DNA of 64,000 nt from an uncultured Paracoccaceae bacterium. Lineage in GTDB: Bacteria > Pseudomonadota > Alphaproteobacteria > Rhodobacterales > Rhodobacteraceae. The notes beneath the pieces are model-generated. The model saw only the letters and a list, made by a program, of their open reading frames with translations, was not told the origin of the DNA and did not search any database. Position 1 is the stretch's first letter. Each line of letters begins with the position of its first letter. This document shows positions 1 through 8,366 of the stretch, piece after piece. The stretch is from assembly GCA_937872465.1 (NCBI GenBank), contig CALMSR010000039.1:186001-250000 (forward strand). Direction: 5' to 3'. Both the position numbers and the translations under genes were made by a program.

Positions 1-234
1 ACCTCGGCCCAGCAAGGCATGGATGCCGCAGCGCGCGAGGCGGAGCCGAACGCGGGCGCCACGTTTGGACGACACCTTCCGGAGGTGCGGGGCATTGGGG
101 AACCGGCCGTCGTCCTCGGCTGACCGGCGAGGGCGCAGGCGGTTCGGCGCGTCGGGCCACCATGCGGCTCGAGTAGACGCCATCGCCTGACCGGTAGGTG
201 ACCCGCCTTTGCAGGGCGTCGATCGCCGCGGCGG
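1..234. other. Left-edge segment with no supportable gene
   Basis: I see no convincing coding frame here. Short open frames exist on both strands, but none has a recognisable domain or a plausible start. It lies downstream of the leftward galactose operon and may hold the operon's 3' end. Confidence 0.4.
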
Positions 235-1164
235 TCAGGCGTCGTCCTCGAACGGCGCCGTTTCCTGGCGGCGGCCTAGGAGGAAAGCGTCGGCCACCAG
301 GGCGAGCGGCGCGAGATCGACGTCCGAGGAGCCGCTCTGCACCAGGTCGACGAAGCGGCGGTAGAGCCTCTGGTACTCTCGGTCGGGGTCGGTGACCCGC
401 GTGTGGCCGTCGATGGAAAGACGCGCGCCACCGCGGCTCAGCACGAGGCGGCCAGCATCGGTTTCGGCCGTGATGTCCCACGTCTGCGCGCCGGTTTGGC
501 GCCAGTCCAGGTCGGCCGTGATCGGCACGCCACTCGCGGTGCGCGCCGACAGGGTCGCCGCGATCGGCGCCGCGCGGTTCGCCGGATAAAGGAGATCCGC
601 AGCGGTAAGGTGCATCGGCTCGGGAAGAATGCGCGTGACGATCGAAAGGGCGTTGACGCCGGGATCAAAGACGCCGAGCCCCCCGGGTTCCCAGATCCAT
701 TGCTGACCGGGATGCCAACGGCGGACATCCTCTTTCCAGGAGACATGCAGGTTGCGAAGCGTCGTGCCCGCCAGAAAGTCGCGCGCGGCCTCGACGCCCG
801 CCGCCTCGCGAGAATGCCAGGTGGCGAACAGCGTAACCCCCGCGGCCGTCGCCAGCCGGGCGAGCGAGTCGACTTCGGCGATGCTGGAGCCGGGGGGCTT
901 TTCCAGCATCAGGTGCCGGCCGGCCCGGATCACCGTCACTGCCTGATCAAAGCGGCCTTGCGGCGGCGTGCAGAGCGAGATCGCCGTGATGTCCGGCTCG
1001 GCCGCGAGCAGGGCGCCGACGTTCGGGTAGTTGGCAACGCCGTCGAGCGTGGCATTCCGGCTTGCGATGGCAACCAGCTCGATCCCTTCCGTCGCGGCGA
1101 TCGACGGCAGGTGCTGAGCACGGGCGATGGTGCCGAGTCCGACGAGGCCGAGCCTGATGGTCAT
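235..1164 (-). CDS. D-galactose 1-dehydrogenase (Gfo/Idh/MocA family)
   Basis: This 309-aa NAD(P)-dependent oxidoreductase should oxidise D-galactose (and probably L-arabinose) to the aldono-lactone, the first step of the oxidative De Ley-Doudoroff route. The N-terminus has a Rossmann glycine motif (GLVGLGTIARAQHLP, about residues 6-20), the family EKPP motif near residue 93, and a long block (WKEDVRRWHPGQQWIWEPGG) that I recognise from Azospirillum-type L-arabinose/D-galactose 1-dehydrogenase. Start: the frame stays open upstream, but homology begins at the ATG at 1164, giving the usual family length. It is the last gene of the leftward operon, 163 bp after dgoD. No lactonase gene is visible nearby. 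Substrate choice between galactose and arabinose is inferred from the dgo context. Confidence 0.85.
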   Translation of the reverse strand: MTIRLGLVGLGTIARAQHLPSIAATEGIELVAIASRNATLDGVANYPNVGALLAAEPDITAISLCTPPQGRFDQAVTVIRAGRHLMLEKPPGSSIAEVDSLARLATAAGVTLFATWHSREAAGVEAARDFLAGTTLRNLHVSWKEDVRRWHPGQQWIWEPGGLGVFDPGVNALSIVTRILPEPMHLTAADLLYPANRAAPIAATLSARTASGVPITADLDWRQTGAQTWDITAETDAGRLVLSRGGARLSIDGHTRVTDPDREYQRLYRRFVDLVQSGSSDVDLAPLALVADAFLLGRRQETAPFEDDA

Positions 1165-1327
1165 GCCGGCGCCCCTTGGGGCCGCAAGAGGACAAGCGCC
1201 GGCGCGGCCAGGGCGCGGCTGGCTCCGACCACCGAGTGACCGCGGTTGGGACGGGTATCGCCACTCCCGGAAGTATCGGCCTCCCGGTTGATGCCTTCGT
1301 CGAAGGCGAAGGTGTCCTGCATCGGGC

Positions 1328-2476
1328 TCACCACTCCGCGAAGCTGCCGTCGGCATGGCGCCAGATGGGGTTGCGCCAACGGTGGCCTTCGGCCGCCGCG
1401 CGGCGAACGAAGTCCTCGTTCACCTCGATTCCGAGGCCTGGGCCCTGCGGGATCGCGACATGGCCGTCGCGGTAGGCGAAGACCGAGGGGTCGACCAAGT
1501 AGTCGAGCAGGTCGTTCGTCGTGTTGTAGTGGATGCCGAGCGACTGCTCCTGGATGAAGGCGTTGTAGCAGACCGCGTCCAACTGCAGGTTCGCCGCGAG
1601 CGCGATCGGCCCGAGCGGGCAGTGCAGCGCGACGGCGACGTCGTAGGCCTCGGCCATCGCGGCGATCTTGCGGGTTTCGGTTATGCCGCCGGAGTGGGAC
1701 GGGTCCGGCTGGATGATGTCGACGTAGCCCTCATGCAGGACGCGCTTGAAGTCCCAGCGCGAGAATAGGCGCTCGCCGAGCGCGATCGGGGTCGAGCAGT
1801 GGTTGGCGATCTCCTTCAGCGCTTCGGCGTGTTCCGAGAGCACCGGCTCCTCGATGAACATCAACTTGAAAGGCTCGAGGGCCTTGGCCAGCACCTTGGC
1901 CATTGGCCGGTGCACGCGGCCGTGGAAGTCGACGCCGATGCCGAAGTTCGGGCCGAGCGCGTCGCGGATCGCCTGCACGCGTTCGAGCACCGCGTCGACC
2001 TTGTCGTGGGTGTCTACGATCTGCAGCTCCTCGGTGCCGTTCATCTTCACCGCGGTGAAGCCGCGGTCGGCGCAGTCCTTCGCCATCCGCGCAGTGTCGC
2101 CGGGCCGGTCGCCGCCGATCCAGGAATAGACCCGGATGCGCTCGCGCAGTTGCCCGCCCAGCAGCGCGTGGACCGGCACGCCGAGCGCCTTGCCCTTGAT
2201 GTCCCAGAGCGCCTGGTCGATGCCGGCGATCGCGCTCATGTGGACGGCGCCGCCGCGGTAGAAGCCGCCGCGATACATCACCGTCCAGTGGTCCTCGATC
2301 AGGCGCGGGTCCTTGCCGACCAGGTAGTCGGCCAGCTCGTCGACCGCCGCGGCCACGGTGTGGGCGCGGCCCTCGACGACCGGCTCGCCCCAGCCGGAGA
2401 CGCCCTCGTCGGTCTCGATCTTCAGGAAGCACCAGCGCGGCGGGACGATGAAGGTGGCGAGCCCGGTGATCTTCAT
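1328..2476 (-). CDS. dgoD: D-galactonate dehydratase
   Basis: This 382-aa member of the enolase superfamily (mandelate racemase subgroup) dehydrates D-galactonate to 2-keto-3-deoxygalactonate in the cytoplasm. Metal-binding and catalytic stretches are visible in order: VDFHGRVH (Asp and His), FIEEPVL (Glu), LGERLFSRW (Glu), and HCPLGPIAL near the C-terminus. This matches the Asp/Glu/Glu metal ligands and the two catalytic His of DgoD. The start at 2476 is supported by a GGAGG-type ribosome-binding site inside the preceding aldolase gene. Its ATG overlaps the aldolase TGA (ATGA), so the two are probably translationally coupled. Length matches E. coli DgoD. Confidence 0.93.
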   Translation of the reverse strand: MKITGLATFIVPPRWCFLKIETDEGVSGWGEPVVEGRAHTVAAAVDELADYLVGKDPRLIEDHWTVMYRGGFYRGGAVHMSAIAGIDQALWDIKGKALGVPVHALLGGQLRERIRVYSWIGGDRPGDTARMAKDCADRGFTAVKMNGTEELQIVDTHDKVDAVLERVQAIRDALGPNFGIGVDFHGRVHRPMAKVLAKALEPFKLMFIEEPVLSEHAEALKEIANHCSTPIALGERLFSRWDFKRVLHEGYVDIIQPDPSHSGGITETRKIAAMAEAYDVAVALHCPLGPIALAANLQLDAVCYNAFIQEQSLGIHYNTTNDLLDYLVDPSVFAYRDGHVAIPQGPGLGIEVNEDFVRRAAAEGHRWRNPIWRHADGSFAEW

Positions 2477-3114
2477 TGCCGTCCTCCCGAGGCGTGGGCG
2501 CGCCACGCATCCACGAAGGCCGTCGCCGTGGCGTCGACCTCCGCCGCGGACATGCCGGGCTTGTAGAGCGCGGAGCCGAGGCCGAAGCCGGCGGCGCCCG
2601 CGGCGATGTAGGGCGCCATCGTGTCGGGGGCGATGCCGCCGACCGGCAGGAAGCGGGTGCCGCGCGGGAAAACCGAGGCCATGGCGCGCAGCACGGACGG
2701 GGCGACGAGCTCGGCGGGAAAGAGCTTCAGCGCGTCGGCGCCGGCCGCGAGTGCCGCGAAGCCTTCGGTCGGCGTGCAGATCCCGGGCGTGCAGGCGGCC
2801 CCGGCAGCCTTGGCCGCGCGGATCACCGCGACATCCGCGTGCGGCATGACGATGATGCGGCCGCCCGCCGCGACCACCGCCTCGACGTCGGCGGGGGCGG
2901 GGGGCGTTCCCGCGCCGGCGAGGGGGTCGGGGGCGCGGGCGCGCGCCAGCCCGCGGGGGCTCTCGGTCCGCACGGGGGCGGTGGGCGGCCCCCCGATGAT
3001 CGAGAAGCCGGCGCGAACGAGGGCGCGGCCGATGCCGACCGCCTCGGCGGGCGTCACGCCACGCAGGATCGCGACCAGCGGCAGCCGCTCGAGATAGGGG
3101 GCAAGCAACGTCAT
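2473..3114 (-). CDS. dgoA: 2-dehydro-3-deoxy-6-phosphogalactonate aldolase, with an aberrant internal stretch
   Basis: This class I aldolase of the KDPG/KDPGal family (213 aa) cleaves KDPGal to pyruvate and glyceraldehyde 3-phosphate. The Schiff-base lysine block (ADALKLFPAE) and the PVGGI phosphate-binding segment are intact, and the N-terminus (VAILRGVTP) is canonical. Residues about 38-75 do not look like the family. Where IIEVPLNSP is expected the sequence reads IIGGPPTAP, which removes the conserved catalytic Glu, and the following 30 residues are Pro/Arg/Gly-rich, encoded by runs of G and C. The frame is preserved. Either base-calling errors or real decay could explain this. Both ends show ATGA overlaps (with dgoK upstream and dgoD downstream), so it is embedded in a coupled operon. 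Confidence 0.85.
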   Translation of the reverse strand: MTLLAPYLERLPLVAILRGVTPAEAVGIGRALVRAGFSIIGGPPTAPVRTESPRGLARARAPDPLAGAGTPPAPADVEAVVAAGGRIIVMPHADVAVIRAAKAAGAACTPGICTPTEGFAALAAGADALKLFPAELVAPSVLRAMASVFPRGTRFLPVGGIAPDTMAPYIAAGAAGFGLGSALYKPGMSAAEVDATATAFVDAWRAHASGGRQ

Positions 3115-4040
3115 GCGACCTCCGTCTTCGTGGGGCTTACGATCCCGGCCGCGGACGCGATGCACCACAGTCCGGCGACAGCCGCGTTCGGGATGGCCTC
3201 CGCTCCGTCGACGCCGAAGCGCGCGAGCGCACGGGCATAACGGGCGCAGAGCGCCGGCTCGCCGATCAGGAGCGGCGCACCGCCCGGCTCAGCGAGGGCG
3301 GACCGCAGCTCGTCGCTGATCAAGAGGCCCGAGAGGTAGTCGAGGGCGTCTGCCGGCGCGATGCCGCCGGTCAGGACGAGCGCCCGCGCGGAGAACAAGA
3401 GCGGCGCGATCCCGTCCGCCTTCCGGGCAGCGTCGACGCCGCGCAGGAAGGCCGCGTCCCCGTCGCGTCCCGGACCTGAACCGGCCGTGCGGCCGAGGAT
3501 CGAATGGTCGCGCAGGACGGCGAAGAGCTCGCCGGTCATGTAGGTGGTGAAGCTCGCAACACGGCCGGCGGAGACGCGCGCCCACTTGGAGTGGGTGCCG
3601 GGGAGGACGAGGCGAGCGTCGGCAGCCAGGTCGGGCCGCAGCGCGAGGGCCCCGGCGATCTGGGTCTCCTCGCCGCGCATAACGTCGGGACGGTCACCCG
3701 GACGCAGGACGCCAGGCACGATCCAGAGCTCGCGGCCGGGCGCCTGCACCAGCGCGCCCGCGAGGTCGCCGGGGCTCGCCGGACACGGCAGATACGGCGC
3801 CTCAACCCAGCCCTGGGCGCTGCCGACCATGCCGGCGGCGATGGCGGGCAGCGACGGCCAGGCGGCGGTGACGTCGCCGAGCGCGCCGGCGAAGTCGCCC
3901 CCCGCGACCTGCATGACCCCGCGCGGCGCCCGGGCGCTGTCGAGGACGCGGCCGCGGCCGTCGAGCAGCCAGGCGCGGAGCGAGGTGGTGCCCCAGTCGA
4001 GCGCAACCAGGGCGGGCTCGGAGGGTTCGGTCGCCGCCAT
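3111..4040 (-). CDS. dgoK: 2-dehydro-3-deoxygalactonokinase
   Basis: This 309-aa kinase of the DgoK family (ASKHA/actin-like fold) phosphorylates 2-keto-3-deoxygalactonate to KDPGal. The N-terminal phosphate-1 motif is ALDWGTTSLRAWLLDGRG (about residues 13-30). GMVGSAQGW, MRGEETQ and PGTHSKWARV follow, all characteristic of this family, with LTGGI near the C-terminus. The stop overlaps the aldolase start (ATGA). It begins only three bases after the ABC ATPase stop, so it is cotranscribed with the transporter ATPase. Confidence 0.93.
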   Translation of the reverse strand: MAATEPSEPALVALDWGTTSLRAWLLDGRGRVLDSARAPRGVMQVAGGDFAGALGDVTAAWPSLPAIAAGMVGSAQGWVEAPYLPCPASPGDLAGALVQAPGRELWIVPGVLRPGDRPDVMRGEETQIAGALALRPDLAADARLVLPGTHSKWARVSAGRVASFTTYMTGELFAVLRDHSILGRTAGSGPGRDGDAAFLRGVDAARKADGIAPLLFSARALVLTGGIAPADALDYLSGLLISDELRSALAEPGGAPLLIGEPALCARYARALARFGVDGAEAIPNAAVAGLWCIASAAGIVSPTKTEVA

Positions 4041-4043
4041 TCG

Positions 4044-5165
4044 TCAGTTGGCGACGAGGCTGGGCTGCGCGGACACCGCGGTGCCGCGCAGGCGAAGGCC
4101 GTCGGTGTCGAAAAGCAGCGCGGAGGCCGGATGGAAGGCCGGAGCGACCGGCTGGCCCGATCGCTGGTCGCGAACGCCGGTGGTCTTGATGATCACACGC
4201 TGGCCGGTGCGGTTGTGGGCATAGATGTAGGACTCGCCACCCAGATGCTCGACGACGTCGGTCTCGAGCCGCAGCCGGGCCGAGCCTTCGACGGTGAAAT
4301 GCTCGGGACGGATGCCGACGGTGACCTTCGCCCCCGGCGCCGCGGCGACACCGGTGAGCGGGATCGTGAAGGGGTCGGCCTCGACGCCGTCGAGGCGCAC
4401 GGTGACGCCCGCAGCGTCGTTGCCGACGACCTCGCCCGCGAGCATGTTCATCCTCGGGCTGCCGATGAAGCCGGCGATGAAGACGTTGTCGGGGTCGTCG
4501 TAGAGCGTCAGCGGCGCGCCGACCTGCTCGATCCGGCCGGCGCGCAGCACCACGATCTTGTCGGCGAGCGTCATCGCCTCGACCTGGTCGTGGGTGACAT
4601 AGATCATCGTCGCGCCGATCTCCTGGTGGAGCCGCGCGATCTCGACCCGCATCTCCACGCGCAGCTCGGCGTCGAGGTTCGAGAGCGGCTCGTCGAACAG
4701 GAACACCTCCGGTCCGCGCACGATCGCGCGCCCGATTGCCACGCGCTGGCGTTGGCCGCCCGAGAGCGCCTTCGGCTTGCGCTCCATGAGGGCGTCGAGG
4801 CGAAGGATGCCGGCCGCCTCGCGCACCTTGGTGTCGATCTCCGCCTTCGGCACCCGGTTCATGCGCAGGCCGAACCCCATGTTCTCGGCCACCGTCATGT
4901 GCGGATAGAGCGCGTAGGTCTGGAATACCATCGCGACCCCGCGCTCGGATGGGTCGAGCCGGGTGACGTCGCGCCCGCCGATGGCGATGCTGCCGGCCGT
5001 CGTCTCCTCGAGCCCCGCGACCATGCGCAGGAGCGTCGACTTCCCGCAGCCCGACGGGCCGACGAACACGCAGAACTCGCCGTTGTCGACCTGCAGGTCG
5101 ACACCGTGGATCACCTTGGTGTCGCCATAGCTCTTGCGGACGTCGCTCAGCGTCACACCGGACAT
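4044..5165 (-). CDS. Sugar ABC transporter ATP-binding protein (UgpC/MalK/MsmK family)
   Basis: This 373-aa ATPase would energise import through the permeases encoded divergently at 7.4-9.2 kb. It has Walker A GPSGCGKST (36-44), ABC signature LSGGQ (134-138), Walker B ending in FDEP (157-160) and switch His192 (VTHDQ). A C-terminal TOBE/OB regulatory domain follows from about residue 240. The frame is open well upstream of 5165, but homology and a GGAG ribosome-binding site support this ATG. The first 13 bp overlap the end of the iclR-type gene, so the regulator, ATPase and dgo genes form one leftward unit while the other transporter parts are on the rightward arm. Confidence 0.93.
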   Translation of the reverse strand: MSGVTLSDVRKSYGDTKVIHGVDLQVDNGEFCVFVGPSGCGKSTLLRMVAGLEETTAGSIAIGGRDVTRLDPSERGVAMVFQTYALYPHMTVAENMGFGLRMNRVPKAEIDTKVREAAGILRLDALMERKPKALSGGQRQRVAIGRAIVRGPEVFLFDEPLSNLDAELRVEMRVEIARLHQEIGATMIYVTHDQVEAMTLADKIVVLRAGRIEQVGAPLTLYDDPDNVFIAGFIGSPRMNMLAGEVVGNDAAGVTVRLDGVEADPFTIPLTGVAAAPGAKVTVGIRPEHFTVEGSARLRLETDVVEHLGGESYIYAHNRTGQRVIIKTTGVRDQRSGQPVAPAFHPASALLFDTDGLRLRGTAVSAQPSLVAN

Positions 5166-5968
5166 GCTGTGGTCTCCTGTCGGGGTTCGGGGGGAAGCGC
5201 GGTTGGGAATTGCCAGGACTCCGCCTCGGCCGCGATCGCGGCGGCGGTAGTCCGCAGGTCGGGCGCCAGCGCGGCCAGCTCGTCCAGCCGGCGGCGCTCG
5301 GTGGTCGAGGTGACGGAGACCGCGCCGATCATCCGGCCGCGCCCCGTGAGGATCGGCGCGGCGACGCAGATGATGCAGGGCTCGTGCTCCTCGCGGTCGA
5401 AGGCGACGCCCGCGGTCCGGATGCGGGCGAGCTCGTCCCGGAGCGCCTGGGGATCGGTCAGCGTGTTCGGCATGAAGCGGTGGAAGGCCTGCCGGCGCAG
5501 GGCGTCCTCGAGCGCGGCGTCGTCGAGCCACGCGAGCATCGCCTTGCCGACGCCGGTGCAGTAGGCGGGGCCGATCTTGCCCACCTTGCTGAACATCTCG
5601 ACCGGGCGCGCTGCGTTGCGCTTGTCGACGTAGAGCACGTGCCCGTTGTCGAGCTGCGCCAGATGCACCGTCTCGCCGGTCAGCGCGGACAGCCGGTCGA
5701 CGTGCGGCCGGGCGATCGGCGCCAGCGAGGACTGCTCCCAGGCCGAGTGCGCCAGCCGCACCAGCCGCATTCCGAGCCGGTAGGTGTTGTCCTCGGGGCC
5801 GAAGACGAGCATGCCCTGGCTGGTCAGGGTCTGCAGCAAACGGTAGAGGGTGGCCTTCGGGTAGCGGGCGCGCGCGTGAAGCTCGGCGAAGCGCACCGGC
5901 CGGCCGAGCGAGGCGATCTCGTCGAGCGCCTTGCCTACGGTGCCGTCGCGGTGACCGGAGCCGGCCAT
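5153..5968 (-). CDS. IclR-family transcriptional regulator
   Basis: This 271-aa regulator has an N-terminal winged helix (about residues 8-75; recognition region YPKATLYRLLQTLTSQG) and a C-terminal IclR effector domain (GLARPHVDRLS-like entry, TGVGKAMLAWL and GVSVTSTTERR-like segments) that would bind a sugar acid. It is the first gene of the leftward operon and faces the divergently transcribed binding-protein gene. The 98-134 bp between them hold a perfect inverted repeat and a sigma70-like promoter. It most likely represses both arms and is relieved by a pathway metabolite such as galactonate or KDGal; the ligand is inference. Confidence 0.92.
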   Translation of the reverse strand: MAGSGHRDGTVGKALDEIASLGRPVRFAELHARARYPKATLYRLLQTLTSQGMLVFGPEDNTYRLGMRLVRLAHSAWEQSSLAPIARPHVDRLSALTGETVHLAQLDNGHVLYVDKRNAARPVEMFSKVGKIGPAYCTGVGKAMLAWLDDAALEDALRRQAFHRFMPNTLTDPQALRDELARIRTAGVAFDREEHEPCIICVAAPILTGRGRMIGAVSVTSTTERRRLDELAALAPDLRTTAAAIAAEAESWQFPTALPPEPRQETTACPV

Positions 5969-6019
5969 CCATCCCCCCGTCGTCGTCCGGCGCTGCGCGC
6001 CAGCCCTCGTTCTCGCCTG

Positions 6020-6049
6020 TTGACAAGCTTAATATGAGTCGCGCATAGT
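6020..6049 (+). promoter_or_regulatory. Putative sigma70-type promoter of the transporter arm
   Basis: A perfect -35 hexamer TTGACA lies at 6020-6025. CATAGT, a 4/6 match to the -10 consensus, follows at 6044-6049 after an 18-bp spacer. It points toward the substrate-binding protein gene at 6103. The -10 falls inside the left arm of the inverted repeat at 6044-6069. Confidence 0.55.
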
Positions 6050-6069
6050 TTTCAACAATCAAAACTATG
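6044..6069. promoter_or_regulatory. Perfect inverted repeat, candidate IclR operator
   Basis: The arms are CATAGTTTT (6044-6052) and AAAACTATG (6061-6069), a 9-bp perfect match separated by 8 bp. The site lies between the divergent iclR-type gene and the sugar transporter and overlaps the predicted -10. IclR-family dimers bind palindromes of this size. Assignment to this regulator rests on position. Confidence 0.6.
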
Positions 6070-6102
6070 ATCCAGATAGTGGAAAACTTGGGGGAGACCT
6101 TG

Positions 6103-7344
6103 ATGCGCCTTCTGTCCCGTTCCAGCCTCCTCGCGCTCGCGGCGGGCGCGCTGGTGGCCGTGCCCGCGACCGCGCAGCAGCGCACGCTGACCTACTACGG
6201 CGACTTCGATCCCGCGCCGCTCGCCGCCTTCCAGACGGCGATCGCCGAATTCGAGAAGGCCAACCCGGACATCGACGTGGTCTTCCAGAACTTCGATCAC
6301 GAGGGATACAAGACCGCGATCCGCAACTTCCTGACCGCCGATCCGCCCGATATCGCCAACTGGTACGCCGGCAACCGGATGGCCCCCTTCGTGAATGGCG
6401 GACAGTTCATGGACGTGTCGGACGTGTGGGCCGAGCACGGGCTGGCGGAATCGCTCGCCTCCGCGCTGCCCTCGATGACCCTCGACGGCAAGCAGTGGGG
6501 GGTGCCCTACACCTACTATCAGTGGGGCATCTACTTCAACCGAACGCTCTACGATCAGGTCGGGGCCGAGGTTCCGAGCACCTGGGACGAGTTCATCGCC
6601 AACTGCGCCAAGTTCAAGGAGGCCGGCATCGACTGCGTGACCACCGGCACCAAGGCGCTGTGGCCGGCCGCAGGCATCTTCGACTACCTCGACCTGCGCA
6701 CCAACGGCTACGACTTCCACATGGCGCTCACCAACGGCGAGGTCCCCTGGACCGATGACCGGGTCAAGGCGACCTTCACGGAGTGGGCGAAGCTGGTGGA
6801 GCCGGGCTACGTCGTCGCGAACCACGCCGCGGTCGACTGGCAGGACGCCGCCGCGCTTCTCGTGCAGGGCAAGGCCGCGAACTTCGTCATCGGCAACTTC
6901 GCGGTGCCCTACTTCAAGGACGGCGGCATGACCGACGAGACCCTCGGCTTCATGCCCTTCCCGACCATAACCCCCGACGTCCCCCGCGCCGAGGAGGCGC
7001 CGATCGACTCGGTGCACATCACCGCCGGCGCCAAGAACCCCGACGACGCCAAGAAGTTCCTCGCCTATCTCGCCACGGCCGAGGTGCAGACCAAGATCAA
7101 CGAGGCGTTCGGCCAGCTGCCGATCAACAAGGACAGCGAGGTCGGCGACGATCCGTACCTCCAGGCGGGCTTCGAGCTCCTCTCGACCACCGAGGGCGGC
7201 ATCGCGCAGTTCTTCGACCGCGACGCGCCGGCCGAGATGGCCAAGATCGCCATGGAGGGCTTCCAGCAGTTCATGATCAAGCCGGACAAGCTCGACGACA
7301 TCCTCAAGCGGCTCGAAGCGGCGCGAGGGCGCGTCTACAAGTGA
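6103..7344 (+). CDS. Sugar ABC transporter substrate-binding protein (family 1)
   Basis: This 413-aa periplasmic binding protein captures the oligosaccharide and delivers it to the permease pair. A Sec signal peptide is visible (MRLLSRSSLLALAAGALVAV, then PATAQQ; cleavage probably after Ala). The mature protein has the extracellular solute-binding family 1 pattern (EKANPDIDVV, GKQWGVPYTYYQWGIYFN, ALWPAAG). An in-frame ATG exists at 6067, but the start at 6103 fits the signal peptide and has a strong GGGGGAG ribosome-binding site at about 6090-6096. The substrate is probably an alpha- or beta-galactoside, inferred from the downstream glycosidases. Confidence 0.92.
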   Translation: MRLLSRSSLLALAAGALVAVPATAQQRTLTYYGDFDPAPLAAFQTAIAEFEKANPDIDVVFQNFDHEGYKTAIRNFLTADPPDIANWYAGNRMAPFVNGGQFMDVSDVWAEHGLAESLASALPSMTLDGKQWGVPYTYYQWGIYFNRTLYDQVGAEVPSTWDEFIANCAKFKEAGIDCVTTGTKALWPAAGIFDYLDLRTNGYDFHMALTNGEVPWTDDRVKATFTEWAKLVEPGYVVANHAAVDWQDAAALLVQGKAANFVIGNFAVPYFKDGGMTDETLGFMPFPTITPDVPRAEEAPIDSVHITAGAKNPDDAKKFLAYLATAEVQTKINEAFGQLPINKDSEVGDDPYLQAGFELLSTTEGGIAQFFDRDAPAEMAKIAMEGFQQFMIKPDKLDDILKRLEAARGRVYK

Positions 7345-7350
7345 TCGCCG

Positions 7351-7378
7351 GGGCGCGGCCGGGCCTTCGGCCGCGCCC
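7351..7378 (+). other. Strong GC hairpin between binding-protein and permease genes
   Basis: A perfect 10-bp stem GGGCGCGGCC (7351-7360) / GGCCGCGCCC (7369-7378) with an 8-nt loop sits just after the binding-protein stop. There is no T-tract, so it is better read as a 3' mRNA stabiliser or attenuator. Such an element would raise binding-protein levels over the membrane components. Confidence 0.55.
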
Positions 7379-7426
7379 ACCCCCACCCACGCCGCCGCCC
7401 CCGGACGGCGGCCCGCCCGGAGGCCG

Positions 7427-8362
7427 GTGGCCATGGCCGTAGCCCATCCCCCCCTTTCCCGGACCGAGGCGCCGAGCCGCTCCTGGTGGCGCCGCAACCA
7501 GCAGCGGATCGCGCCCCTCATCTTCCTCGCGCCCGGGCTGTTCATGTTCGCGGTCTACGTCCTGATCCCGATCGTGCAGTCGCTCTGGCTCGGCTTCTAC
7601 GACTGGGACGGCCTCGGGGCGCGGACCTGGCTCGGCTGGGCCAACTACGTCGAGCTCTGGACCGACGACGCCTTCTGGACCTCGCTCAAGAACAACGTGA
7701 TCTGGCTGGTGCTCTACATGCTGGCGCCGCCGGCCGGACTCCTGATCGCGATCTTCCTCAACCAGACCGTCACCGGCATCCGCGTCTACAAGTCGCTCTT
7801 CTTCTTCCCGTTCGTGATCAGCCAGGTCGTTGTCGGGCTGATCTTCTCCTGGTTCTACGCTCCGAACTTCGGGCTATTCTACAAGCTGATCGAGGCCGTG
7901 ACCGGCACCGGCGTGGCGGTTCTCGCCGACGAGCGCTTCGTCACCTACGGCATCATCGCCGCCGGGCTCTGGCCGCAGGTCGCCTACTGCATGATCCTCT
8001 ACCTCACCGGGCTCAACAACATCGCGCCCGAGCAGGTCGAGGCGGCGCGGCTCGACGGCGCCAAGGGCTGGCGCATGCTCTGGCACGTGATCCTGCCGCA
8101 GCTCCGCCCGGCCACCTTCATCGCCGTCGTCGTCACGGTGATCGGGGCGCTGCGCTCCTTCGACCTCGTCTCGATCATGACCAGCGGGGGGCCCTACGGA
8201 TCGTCGCGCGTGCTGTCCTATTACATGTACGAGCAGGCGCTCAGCGAGTACGGCTACCGCATGGGCTATGGCGCGGCGATCGCGACGGTCCTTTTCCTCA
8301 TCATGATGATCTTCATCTCGGGCTTCATCTGGAAGATGGTCCGCGACGAGCGCGAGGGCTGA
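7427..8362 (+). CDS. Sugar ABC transporter permease, MalF/UgpA type
   Basis: This 311-aa inner-membrane protein has six hydrophobic segments, the first at about residues 30-50 (RIAPLIFLAPGLFMFAVYVL). The EAA loop that docks the ATPase is present (EQVEAARLDGAKGWRMLWHV, about residues 202-221). It pairs with the next permease. The start may be GTG 7427 or ATG 7433; both give the same mature topology. It belongs to the rightward transporter and glycosidase operon. Confidence 0.93.
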   Translation: MAMAVAHPPLSRTEAPSRSWWRRNQQRIAPLIFLAPGLFMFAVYVLIPIVQSLWLGFYDWDGLGARTWLGWANYVELWTDDAFWTSLKNNVIWLVLYMLAPPAGLLIAIFLNQTVTGIRVYKSLFFFPFVISQVVVGLIFSWFYAPNFGLFYKLIEAVTGTGVAVLADERFVTYGIIAAGLWPQVAYCMILYLTGLNNIAPEQVEAARLDGAKGWRMLWHVILPQLRPATFIAVVVTVIGALRSFDLVSIMTSGGPYGSSRVLSYYMYEQALSEYGYRMGYGAAIATVLFLIMMIFISGFIWKMVRDEREG

Positions 8363-8366
8363 CGAG

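Noticed and set aside
5166-6185. Upstream extension of the ABC ATPase frame
   Set aside because: It overlaps the IclR gene and its promoter in another frame and is Arg/Ala-rich junk typical of high-GC antisense or offset frames.
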